DNA of 59,393 nt, taken from NCBI GenBank assembly GCA_934444735.1, contig CAKSDE010000017.1, forward strand, positions 1 through 59,393, written 5' to 3'. The notes under the pieces are model-generated. The model was not told the origin of the DNA and made no database searches. It was given only the letters and a program-made list of their open reading frames with translations. How positions within the stretch are numbered: position 1 is the first letter of the stretch; every line of letters begins with the position of its first letter. This document shows positions 1 through 6,471 of this stretch, piece after piece. A program made the position numbers and the translations under genes. Source of the DNA: an uncultured Clostridia bacterium (lineage in GTDB: Bacteria > Bacillota > Clostridia > UBA1381).

Positions 1-1
1 C

Positions 2-79
2 AAGGTCGGAAAATTAAGCAGGCAAGATACGATAACGGCGCAAAACAAAGTCCAAAGGATATATGAACAGGATATTTGA
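2..79 (+). CDS. 3' end of an upstream phage gene (partial)
   Basis: Frame 2 is open from the window edge to a TGA at 77-79 and gives a 25-residue charged, helix-like tail ending YEQDI. Frame 1 is also open, to 66, so the choice rests only on the more protein-like composition of frame 2. The 72 bases after the stop hold no recognised signal before the AGGAGG at 142-147 of the next gene. No function can be assigned. Confidence 0.3.
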   Translation, partial: KVGKLSRQDTITAQNKVQRIYEQDI

Positions 80-157
80 AATTGGATCCGAAGTCAAAAG
101 TCATTCGGTTATAAATCAAAAATATCCATGTGAGTAAAAAAAGGAGGTAGAGTGAAA

Positions 158-466
158 ATGACACCGAAAGAAGCTATTGAACTTATAGAGTATGAACTGC
201 CGTTTACAAGCGGAGTTGTCGAAGATGCATTAAATATCCTAAGAACTTGTGCGGATAAGCAGACACCGAAAAAGGTAATATTGGGATATGATGAACAAGA
301 TTATGTTCGTTGTCCTCAATGCAAGAGCGAGATTGCCCCTATGGACGATGATTGCTTATTATACCATTGTCCCGATTGTGGCGAGAAGGACGCAATTCTG
401 CAAGGCGATAAATATTGTTTTAATTGTGGACAGGCTTTAGATTGGAGTGATGAAGATGACAGATAA
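158..466 (+). CDS. Small phage zinc-ribbon protein
   Basis: This 102-residue protein has a helical N-terminal half and a C-terminal half with CxxC pairs at residues 52-55, 71-74 and 87-90 plus Cys66. The arrangement is that of a one- or two-zinc ribbon. ATG 158 lies 10 bases after AAGGAGG (141-147). A GTG at 152 would add two residues but is only 4 bases from that site, so the ATG is preferred. The stop overlaps the next start, so the genes are probably translationally coupled. Proteins of this type are common in phage early or middle modules, and their role is unknown. Nucleic-acid binding is an inference from the zinc ribbon. Confidence 0.75.
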   Translation: MTPKEAIELIEYELPFTSGVVEDALNILRTCADKQTPKKVILGYDEQDYVRCPQCKSEIAPMDDDCLLYHCPDCGEKDAILQGDKYCFNCGQALDWSDEDDR

Positions 467-866
467 TGAGATTGAACTCGAAATAGAACGCGGGCTGCCG
501 GAACTGGAAAGACAATGCAGAAAACTATCTGCGGAGTGCGAAAGGTTGATTGATATGCGCCATAAAATGGCTATGGAACTATCCGATTTTGTGGATCGTA
601 AAGATTGTGTAATCAATTCCCAAAAGGCAGAGATTGAGAGTTTTAACGTTGAACTTAACGCTATGCGAGGGGCGGCAAACTCGTATAAGTTAGAGAACGA
701 GAGGTTATTGCAAAAATTGCAACAGGCAAAATCAGATGCAATATGGGAATTTGCAGAGCGGTTGAAAAATAAGATTTGGTATCACCCTGCATGCAACCAT
801 AAAATGCTAATCACAAGCGATTATATATATGACCTTGCGAGAAAAATGACGGAGGAGCAAAAATGA
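456..866 (+). CDS. Coiled-coil phage protein, function unknown
   Basis: The product has 136 residues with long heptad-rich helices at about residues 5-105 and a short C-terminal segment containing Trp, His and Cys. ATG 456 sits 8 bases after GGAG (444-447), better placed than the in-frame GTG 447 or ATG 450. The gene overlaps the end of the zinc-ribbon gene upstream, and its own stop overlaps the ATG of the next gene. It is therefore part of a tightly coupled run of small genes. No family is recognised with certainty. Confidence 0.7.
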   Translation: MTDNEIELEIERGLPELERQCRKLSAECERLIDMRHKMAMELSDFVDRKDCVINSQKAEIESFNVELNAMRGAANSYKLENERLLQKLQQAKSDAIWEFAERLKNKIWYHPACNHKMLITSDYIYDLARKMTEEQK

Positions 867-1102
867 AAAGAGCTGAATTTGAAGAATATCTCGGAAAGAA
901 TGTCAAAATAAAATTATTCGACGGCGATATATACTCCGGCAAATTATGTAAGTCGGGGAATGAAGAATTTAGAGACGACGCTAATTTATATATTCCACGG
1001 AATTATTATTTTTTGACCGAGCAAGGCGAAACGGCATCGTGTCTGTTTAGATGCTCGCACGTAAGAAAAATTAAGGAGGAACAAAATGAAAAGAGAACTT
1101 GA
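863..1102 (+). CDS. Small phage protein with Sm-like/SH3-like beta fold
   Basis: This is a 79-residue protein. The segment VKIKLFDGDIYSGKL near residue 15 has the strand-turn-strand pattern of Sm-like or SH3-like small barrels, which is common in phage hypothetical proteins. It starts with an ATGA overlap on the upstream gene, and the ribosome site GGAGGA lies just before the overlap. The C-terminal HVRKIKEE segment would close the barrel. The fold call is by eye and the function is unknown. Confidence 0.65.
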   Translation: MKRAEFEEYLGKNVKIKLFDGDIYSGKLCKSGNEEFRDDANLYIPRNYYFLTEQGETASCLFRCSHVRKIKEEQNEKRT

Positions 1103-1229
1103 TGCAGAATGGTTGAACAAAGCAATCGAGGTAATATCGTCCGGCATTGCCAGCAGGCTGACAAAGGACGATGTGACGGTATACAAAGCCGGAGCAATTA
1201 TACGCATTGATATTAAAATAGGAGAGTGA
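1086..1229 (+). CDS. 47-residue phage protein, function unknown
   Basis: A short ORF of 47 codons has a strong ribosome site (AAGGAGGA about 6 bases before ATG 1086) and overlaps the end of the upstream gene. The product has an N-terminal amphipathic helix and a C-terminal beta-type segment. Spacing and overlap with its neighbours support a real gene, and the family is not recognised. Confidence 0.6.
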   Translation: MKRELDAEWLNKAIEVISSGIASRLTKDDVTVYKAGAIIRIDIKIGE

Positions 1230-1235
1230 TTACAT

Positions 1236-1628
1236 ATGAAAAAGAAAATTATAAGAATAACAGGAATTATAACAATGTTTGTATTGGCGGTGGTTTTGAC
1301 TTCATGTACTGAGGCAGAAAAAGTTAATTATAATATATCAAAACAGGCTGAATATTTTGAAAGTGAGCGTAAAATAACGGTATACAACGCAAGAACCGAC
1401 CAAATTATACTTGAAGCCGAGGGTTATATGAATATATCCAACAACGAACATAATGAGCTTGTTGTGACAGTTAAAACCGGTGCGAATGAGTATAAAATGA
1501 ATTATGTGTATCTGAACGATTATACGATGTATGCCGTTGAAGATATAACAGGAACGCATACAGATCCGTATCACTATAAATTATATTGGCATACGGAAGT
1601 TTTACCGAGCGTGGAGGTGAGACCATGA
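1236..1628 (+). CDS. Conserved phage lipoprotein, beta-sandwich type
   Basis: The 130-residue product begins with a lipoprotein signal: KKK, a hydrophobic stretch at residues 7-20, and the lipobox LTSC with Cys24 as the lipidation site. The mature part carries the segment NYNISKQAEYFE followed by VYNARTDQIILEAEGYM and an acidic GTHTDPYHY region. This pattern is typical of a widespread phage lipoprotein family in prophages of Firmicutes. It would sit on the outer face of the host membrane. Family members have been suspected of roles in the lysogen such as superinfection exclusion, but that is not established. The ribosome site is GGAGAG before ATG 1236. Confidence 0.8.
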   Translation: MKKKIIRITGIITMFVLAVVLTSCTEAEKVNYNISKQAEYFESERKITVYNARTDQIILEAEGYMNISNNEHNELVVTVKTGANEYKMNYVYLNDYTMYAVEDITGTHTDPYHYKLYWHTEVLPSVEVRP

Positions 1629-1717
1629 GCGAAATAATATTAACCGTACTCGGTGTAATAGTCGGATTCTTTGCCGGTGCAGGATTGATGTGTATTGTGA
1701 TGCTGGGAGATGAGTAA
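1625..1717 (+). CDS. 30-residue membrane protein, DUF3789-like
   Basis: The ORF encodes 30 residues: a short N-terminus, a single Gly-rich hydrophobic helix (VLGVIVGFFAGAGLMCIVML) and an acidic end. Length, Gly pattern and the MC motif match the DUF3789 mini-proteins of phages and integrative elements. A strong GGAGGTG site precedes ATG 1625, which overlaps the lipoprotein stop. The 3' end overlaps the methyltransferase start, and its last codons lie in a 20 bp repeat described separately. Confidence 0.65.
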   Translation: MSEIILTVLGVIVGFFAGAGLMCIVMLGDE

Positions 1718-1724
1718 AGTGGAC
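1705..1724 (+). repeat. 20 bp direct repeat, left copy (methyltransferase start)
   Basis: The 20 bases GGGAGATGAGTAAAGTGGAC occur here and again without mismatch at 3171-3190. This copy holds the ribosome site, ATG and first five codons (MSKVD) of the methyltransferase. Confidence 0.85.
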
Positions 1725-3179
1725 AACAAACAATTAACGCTCGGAAGTCTATTTGACGGGATAGGCGGCTTTCCTCTTGCGGCGGTTCTTTCGGGTGTGA
1801 CGCCCTTGTGGGCGGCAGAAATAGAACCGTTTTGTATAGCGGTTGCAAAAGAACGCTTCCCCGATATGCAGCATTTAGGAAGCGTAACAGATATTAGCGG
1901 CGCAGATGTTCCGCCCGTTGATATTATAACATTCGGAAGTCCGTGCCAGGATTTATCGGTTGCGGGACAGCGTGCGGGACTTGACGGAGCGCGGAGCGGC
2001 TTATTTAAAGAAGCAATAAGAATAATTTACGAAATGAGGAACGCGACAAATGGAAAATATCCAAAATACATTGTTTGGGAAAATGTCCCCGGAGCATTTA
2101 GCAGTAATAAAGGGAATGACTTTAAAACCGTGCTTGAAGAAATCACAAAAATCGATATTCCAATACCTTCAAGCGGAAAATGGAGTAACGCCGGAGTGGT
2201 TAGAAGCAACGGAATTACAGCCGCTTGGCGATTGTTCGACGCTCAATATTGGGGAGTACCCCAGCGAAGAAAGCGTATCTACCTTATCGGAAGTTTTGGA
2301 AGTGACAGTGCCGTCGAAATACTATTTAAGCGCGACAGCGTGCGAAGGTATCTTGCGACGCGCGGAACGGAGGAAAAAGAAATTACAGCCCGACCTCGAA
2401 ACAGCGTTGAAACAGCAAACAGAGTATTTGACGCAAGAGGAAACGGAGGGGGGGACATCTCCCCGACTATAACGGGCGACCATTGCAGCCGTATAAATGA
2501 TTATGCGCCGATTGTATTAGAAAATTCGGCGGGCTTTTTAGACCGTGCGCCCGCGGAAGCCTATTCAATAGGATATGAGAAAGAAAAAGCCCCGACGCTT
2601 CGGGCGGGAATGATACCGTCTGTAATATATTCGGCCGGCTTCAACGGGCAAAACAGCGTAACCGCGGCGGGCGTTGATTATATGGAAGAAAAAACACCGC
2701 CTATTATAAAGAGCAAACATACAGCAGTAGTATATGCGCTTGACCGCGCTTCATTCAATCAAGGCATAAACGCGCAATACGATTTTGAAATCACGGACAG
2801 CGGCATAAATTCAACGATAGTCGCAAAGGGGCCGTCGGCGGTTGCTTATAATATGCTATGTTGTTTAAGGTGGGTAATACGCCGATTAACACCGCTTGAA
2901 TGTGAACGCTTGCAAGGTTACCCCGATTTTTGGACTTGCCTAAAACAGAAAGAAACGCTTGACGGCGAAGAATTCGGCTTTTGGCGTAATGTAATGATTA
3001 CGGATAAGAAAATAAGGGGCAAGAAGTATAATAAATACCCGACCCCGGCACAGCTTACAAGGTGGTACAACAAATTAGAGTGTGACGGAAGCCGTTATAA
3101 AACATTGGGAAACAGTCTTGCCATTCCGTGCGCTTTACGTGTTATCGGCTACATAGCAGATTATGAGTATGGGAGATGA
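1710..3179 (+). CDS. DNA (cytosine-5-)-methyltransferase, phage type
   Basis: The 489-residue enzyme transfers methyl from S-adenosylmethionine to C5 of cytosine. Motif I is FDGIGGFPLA (residues 15-24). Motif IV is GSPCQDLS with catalytic Cys79. Motif VI is ENV (124-126) and motif VIII is QRRKRIYLIG (185-194). Motif IX contains RRLTPLECERLQGYP, and motif X contains the GNS of TLGNSLAIP. The region between VIII and IX (about 200-385) is the target-recognition part, with the VFDARGNGGGD and TITGDH segments usual in phage enzymes. It is probably a solitary phage methyltransferase that protects phage DNA from host restriction, since no cognate endonuclease is seen here. A second gene is encoded in another frame over residues 114-254, and a 20 bp direct repeat flanks the gene. 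Confidence 0.95.
   Translation: MSKVDNKQLTLGSLFDGIGGFPLAAVLSGVTPLWAAEIEPFCIAVAKERFPDMQHLGSVTDISGADVPPVDIITFGSPCQDLSVAGQRAGLDGARSGLFKEAIRIIYEMRNATNGKYPKYIVWENVPGAFSSNKGNDFKTVLEEITKIDIPIPSSGKWSNAGVVRSNGITAAWRLFDAQYWGVPQRRKRIYLIGSFGSDSAVEILFKRDSVRRYLATRGTEEKEITARPRNSVETANRVFDARGNGGGDISPTITGDHCSRINDYAPIVLENSAGFLDRAPAEAYSIGYEKEKAPTLRAGMIPSVIYSAGFNGQNSVTAAGVDYMEEKTPPIIKSKHTAVVYALDRASFNQGINAQYDFEITDSGINSTIVAKGPSAVAYNMLCCLRWVIRRLTPLECERLQGYPDFWTCLKQKETLDGEEFGFWRNVMITDKKIRGKKYNKYPTPAQLTRWYNKLECDGSRYKTLGNSLAIPCALRVIGYIADYEYGR
2050..2472 (+). CDS. Overprinted phage protein inside the cytosine methyltransferase gene
   Basis: A 140-codon ORF lies in an alternative frame entirely inside the methyltransferase gene, over its motifs VI and VIII. 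The product is protein-like. It has a TLNIGEYPSEESVSTLSEVLE segment followed by KYYLSATACEGILRRAERR, then a charged helix rich in Lys, Leu and Gln. From memory of phage genomes, this matches a widely conserved family of small phage proteins with a [KY]YLSxxACxGILRRA core. The methyltransferase motif DAQYWGVPQRR and the nested LNIGEYPSEES are the same DNA in two frames. A GAGGA element lies 8-9 bases before ATG 2050. Function is unknown. An accessory to DNA modification is only a guess. Confidence 0.65.
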   Translation: MENIQNTLFGKMSPEHLAVIKGMTLKPCLKKSQKSIFQYLQAENGVTPEWLEATELQPLGDCSTLNIGEYPSEESVSTLSEVLEVTVPSKYYLSATACEGILRRAERRKKKLQPDLETALKQQTEYLTQEETEGGTSPRL

Positions 3180-3190
3180 GTAAAGTGGAC
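3171..3190 (+). repeat. 20 bp direct repeat, right copy (methyltransferase end)
   Basis: This is a perfect copy of the sequence at 1705-1724. Here it encodes the last residues and stop of the methyltransferase and, in another frame, the start MSKVD of a 17-codon stub. Confidence 0.85.
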
Positions 3191-3229
3191 GATGTAAAAA
3201 CGTGCCCGTACTGCGGAGTATTGGCATAG
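3176..3229 (+). pseudogene. 17-codon stub of a Cys-rich (zinc-ribbon) protein
   Basis: The ORF MSKVDDVKTCPYCGVLA starts at ATG 3176, overlaps the methyltransferase stop, and ends at TAG 3227. It has the same first five residues as the methyltransferase and then a CPYCG zinc-knuckle start. It most likely represents the broken 5' end of a small zinc-ribbon gene whose initiation region recombined with, or was copied to, the methyltransferase. It may not be functional. Confidence 0.4.
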
Positions 3230-3268
3230 ATTGCGAAAGAAAGCATAAATAGCAGAAAGGATAATGAT

Positions 3269-3541
3269 ATGTTTCGATACAGAAAATCACGCAATTTAAA
3301 ATATAATGAGCAGGGGCTTATATATTTCCTCTGCCATAACTATCATAAAATGCCTCAGAACGTGCAGGAAATGATAAAAAATAGGTGCAAAGATACTTGT
3401 GGACACCATTGGAATGCCGTGTTTGATTATATGACAACAGATAAATCTTTTATTTCAGTATGTATGAAACATTACATATCCGAATCCACTCTGGCTGATA
3501 ACATATTGCGATTCTATAAAGACTGGGATTTGAAATTGTGA
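3269..3541 (+). CDS. Small HTH-type phage protein, possible late-gene activator
   Basis: The protein has 90 residues. The N-terminal segment NEQGLIYFLCHNYHKMP and the C-terminal segment SVCMKHYISESTLADNILRFY resemble small clostridial phage proteins whose C-terminus looks like the second half of a helix-turn-helix. Its position, the last gene before a terminator and the terminase operon, is where RinA/ArpU-type late activators usually lie. The role is therefore inferred from place and a weak motif. The ribosome site is AGAAAGGA before ATG 3269. Confidence 0.6.
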   Translation: MFRYRKSRNLKYNEQGLIYFLCHNYHKMPQNVQEMIKNRCKDTCGHHWNAVFDYMTTDKSFISVCMKHYISESTLADNILRFYKDWDLKL

Positions 3542-3596
3542 GATAGTATAGCGCTGTTGCTGGGTGATGTTTGCAAAACTTTGTATCTAAAAATGA

Positions 3597-3630
3597 TCTG
3601 ACTCTTGATTTTTAAGGGTCGGATTTTTTT
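3597..3630 (+). terminator. Rho-independent terminator between early/middle and late genes
   Basis: The stem TCTGACTCTT (3597-3606) pairs, with two G-U pairs, with AAGGGTCGGA (3614-3623) across a 7-base loop and is followed by seven T. It closes the transcription unit that ends with the HTH-type gene. Late transcription of the terminase genes presumably starts downstream or depends on antitermination. Confidence 0.8.
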
Positions 3631-3711
3631 GTTAAGATTTATTGCTTTGAATGAAAATCCAAAGTTAGACGACACCTAAAACTGATAAAATCAGGTAAAA
3701 GAGGTGATTTT

Positions 3712-4215
3712 ATGCCAAGAGGCAAAAAAACTACGCCTGAGACGGTATATCGGATAATGACCTCTTGGGCGGTCACGGAAAATTATGCGGAGACAGCACG
3801 GACACTTAATCTTGCAACATCTACAGTAAAGAAAGTTGTGGACGAAAATAAGGATAAGGACGAATTCGTTAAACTGTGCGGCGATAAAAAACTGGATTTC
3901 GCTAAAAAGGCTACAGAGATAATCAACAAAGGCATGATACTTTTAAATAACAGATTTGAGCGTGCGCTGGAGCAGGAGGAAAGCTTAGATGTTCTTATAG
4001 ATGAAATATTTGCAAGTAATAAAACCGAAATATCACAGGAAGAGAAAAAACAGCTTGTAAGCAAAATCAGAGCTCTGCAATTACAGGACATTAAAGCGAT
4101 AACAACGGCGATAGGCACATTATTTGACAAGCGTGCGTTGGCGCAGGGTGAAGCGACAAGCAATACATCTGTAAGCATAACATTGCCCGAAGGGTTTGAT
4201 GAGTATGCCGGTTAA
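3712..4215 (+). CDS. terS: Terminase small subunit
   Basis: The product has 167 residues. An N-terminal helix-turn-helix region (about residues 8-45, YRIMTSWAVTENYAETART then a recognition-helix-like STVKKVVDE) is followed by long helices and a short C-terminal tail. This is the build of small terminase subunits, which bind the phage packaging site and load the large subunit. It lies directly before, and overlaps, the large subunit gene. The ribosome site is GAGGTGAT before ATG 3712. Confidence 0.8.
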   Translation: MPRGKKTTPETVYRIMTSWAVTENYAETARTLNLATSTVKKVVDENKDKDEFVKLCGDKKLDFAKKATEIINKGMILLNNRFERALEQEESLDVLIDEIFASNKTEISQEEKKQLVSKIRALQLQDIKAITTAIGTLFDKRALAQGEATSNTSVSITLPEGFDEYAG

Positions 4216-5542
4216 GCTTGACATTGATATATCTACGGCAAATCCCAAACAGATTCAATTTTTTAAAAGCCGTAAGCGATTTGTGGGGTATGGCGGTGCG
4301 CGAGGCGGCGGAAAGTCATGGGCATTGCAGAAAAAAGCGATATTATTATCGGTTAATTATCCCGGTATCAAAATCCTGCTGTTAAGACGCACATACCCTG
4401 AGTTGCAGGAAAATCATATTAACACGCTTATCGTACAGCTGAAAAATTTTGCTATATACAAATCAAGCGATAAGTGCTTTACTTTCCCGAACGGCAGCAG
4501 GATAAAACTCGGGTACTGCAAGTCCGAAAGCGATGTTTTGCAATATCAGGGACAAGAGTATGACGTTATATTCTTAGATGAGGCAACACAGTTTACCGAA
4601 TATCAATTTGAAACGCTGACAGCTACCTTGCGTGGTGCGAATGATTTCCCTAAAAGAATGTATCTGACCTGTAACCCCGGAGGTGTAGGTCATGAGTGGG
4701 TGAAACGCTTGTTTGTAAATAAAAAATACAGGCAGTCCGAAAACGCTGATGATTACGAATTTATTCCGGCAACGGTATTTGATAATAAGATACTGATGCA
4801 AAAGGATCCGGGATATGTGGATATGCTGAACAATCTGAGCGAGGGACTGCGGCAGGCGTGGCGGGACGGTAACTGGGATATGCTTGCAGGACAGTATTTC
4901 AGCGAGTTTGACCGCGCAGTGCACGTTATAGATCCGTTTGTTATCCCTGAACACTGGAGACGGTATCGCAGTATTGACTACGGTCTGGACTGTTTGGCGT
5001 GTGTATGGGTAGCTGTTGACGAGCTGGGGACAAAGTATGTGTATCGGGTATATGCAGAGAGCGACAAGATTATATCGGAAGGGGCAAGAGATATTTTAAT
5101 GCTGTCCGAAGATGAGGAAATCGAATATACCGTTGCACCGGGTGATTTATGGGGCAGAAGTCAGGAAAGTGCGAAAAGCAAGGCTGATTTGTTTGGTGAA
5201 AACGGCTTACATCTCTTAAAAGGTTCAAACAATCGTGAGGCGGGGTGGCTTGCGATTAAAGATATGTTAAAGGTGCATGAAACCGACACCGGAAGAGAGA
5301 GCGATTTGAAAATATTTTCATCATGTGAGCGTTTGATTGAAGATTTACCGGCATTGCAAAGAGATGCCAAGCACCCTACCGATTGTATGACAGAACCGCA
5401 CGACATAACCCATGTACCCGATGCGCTGAGATATTTTGCACTGCAATATATAACGCCGTCAATTAAAAAGACGGAAAAAACACAAATAGACAAATACCGT
5501 GAGCACAGGCTCTCGGGCAGAAAAAGGAGAGTGTATTACTGA
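4199..5542 (+). CDS. terL: Terminase large subunit (packaging ATPase and nuclease)
   Basis: The 447-residue DNA-packaging motor protein has Walker A GARGGGKS at residues 33-40, Walker B IFLDE (about 124-128), and the coupling motif in LTCNPGG. A C-terminal RNase H-like nuclease follows, with acidic positions in SIDYG, APGDLWG and the terminal HVPDALRYF. It docks on the portal, uses ATP to translocate DNA and cuts concatemers. The start is uncertain: ATG 4199 and ATG 4205 are both possible, and both overlap the small subunit gene. Confidence 0.95.
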   Translation: MSMPVKLDIDISTANPKQIQFFKSRKRFVGYGGARGGGKSWALQKKAILLSVNYPGIKILLLRRTYPELQENHINTLIVQLKNFAIYKSSDKCFTFPNGSRIKLGYCKSESDVLQYQGQEYDVIFLDEATQFTEYQFETLTATLRGANDFPKRMYLTCNPGGVGHEWVKRLFVNKKYRQSENADDYEFIPATVFDNKILMQKDPGYVDMLNNLSEGLRQAWRDGNWDMLAGQYFSEFDRAVHVIDPFVIPEHWRRYRSIDYGLDCLACVWVAVDELGTKYVYRVYAESDKIISEGARDILMLSEDEEIEYTVAPGDLWGRSQESAKSKADLFGENGLHLLKGSNNREAGWLAIKDMLKVHETDTGRESDLKIFSSCERLIEDLPALQRDAKHPTDCMTEPHDITHVPDALRYFALQYITPSIKKTEKTQIDKYREHRLSGRKRRVYY

Positions 5543-5991
5543 TGTATGTAAAGAGATTAAAGAGAAAATGTGATGTGCGCGGCTGTAAAAATACCGATGT
5601 ATTTGCTATTTCTATGGCGCGCGAATTTGGTAATTCCGTTATAATCTGCAAGGATTGTCTAAAGGCTGCACTTGCAGAGATTAGCGACTATAAGGAATTG
5701 CCAAAGCCGGCAAAACGAGAAACACCGCCGCCGCTGTTTTTTAATACGGTAGAACATATAGCGGTGCAAAAGACTGAAATAACGCAGGAAATCGAGGAGC
5801 AGACAGATACTGTCACAGAGAAAACCGCCGAAACGGTAGATGAAGTTGACGATATTACAGAAATCCCCGAAACGGCACAAGAATCGGAGGTGCCGGTAGA
5901 AATTCCCGCAGAAATCCCCGTGACAAAAGAGAAAAAGGCGAAAACCGCAAGAAAACGAGGTGTGAAACATGAAGAACAAAAACATATTTAA
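5542..5991 (+). CDS. Phage protein with N-terminal zinc site and acidic disordered tail
   Basis: The first 40 of 149 residues carry Cys10, Cys15, Cys36 and Cys39, a likely zinc-binding CxxxxC plus CxxC pair. Residues 55-130 are rich in Glu, Thr, Pro and Val and look disordered, and the end is basic (KKAKTARKRG). The gene overlaps the terminase stop by one base. Sitting between terminase and portal, it may be a minor virion or packaging factor, but the family is not recognised. Confidence 0.65.
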   Translation: MYVKRLKRKCDVRGCKNTDVFAISMAREFGNSVIICKDCLKAALAEISDYKELPKPAKRETPPPLFFNTVEHIAVQKTEITQEIEEQTDTVTEKTAETVDEVDDITEIPETAQESEVPVEIPAEIPVTKEKKAKTARKRGVKHEEQKHI

Positions 5992-6289
5992 CGGTATGGG
6001 CTTTGCCGGGAGATTAGGGAAACTCGGTGATGTAATAGAAAGCTTACAAAACGATGTGGCAGAGCTTAAAAAAAATGCAAAGGTGCGAGTTACGTTTGAT
6101 TCGGACGGCGGCACTGATGTGGCCGAACAGCTCATATCATACGGCGCAAAAGCGGCAACACCAACAGCACCTACAAAAAGCGGGCATACATTCACCGCTT
6201 GGACGTTGGGGGGCAAAGTATTTGATTTTAATACGCCTGTAGTGGGAGATATAACCTTAAAAGCGACATGGGAAGTGACCGGAACATGA
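5969..6289 (+). CDS. Phage protein with a Listeria-Bacteroides (InlB-type) repeat
   Basis: A short helical N-terminus (about residues 1-38) is followed by one beta-grasp-like module. Its pattern is VTFDSDGGT, then PTAPTKSGHTFTAWTLGG, then ITLKATWE, which is the Listeria-Bacteroides repeat (Flg_new type) found in internalin B-repeats and secreted proteins. In a 106-residue phage protein it could be a virion surface decoration that binds cells or glycans, which is inference. The gene overlaps its upstream neighbour, and its stop overlaps the next start. Confidence 0.8.
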   Translation: MKNKNIFNGMGFAGRLGKLGDVIESLQNDVAELKKNAKVRVTFDSDGGTDVAEQLISYGAKAATPTAPTKSGHTFTAWTLGGKVFDFNTPVVGDITLKATWEVTGT

Positions 6290-6471
6290 TAACCTACATT
6301 CTATGCGGTGTAATCGTCCTACAATACATAATACATTACGTGGAGCGGCGCGACTTATATAATCGGCTGATGAGCAGGGACTTGAACGATTATAAGGGCA
6401 AGCCGATACAAAGAGCGATGTCGGCTCATGAGGCGGTGTTGAAACGCTGGAGAGAGGGTGATAAAGAATGA
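6286..6471 (+). CDS. Small phage membrane-anchored protein
   Basis: The 61-residue product has an N-terminal hydrophobic helix (ITYILCGVIVLQYIIHYV) and a charged, cytoplasmic-type helical tail. ATG 6286 overlaps the upstream stop (ATGA). A longer reading from ATG 6268 would put charged residues before the helix and is not favoured. Its end overlaps the portal gene start. The function is unknown. Confidence 0.65.
   Translation: MITYILCGVIVLQYIIHYVERRDLYNRLMSRDLNDYKGKPIQRAMSAHEAVLKRWREGDKE

Noticed and set aside
1471..1848. Minus-strand ORF opposite the lipoprotein and methyltransferase start
   Set aside because: Antisense shadow without ribosome site. The plus strand is packed with overlapping genes.
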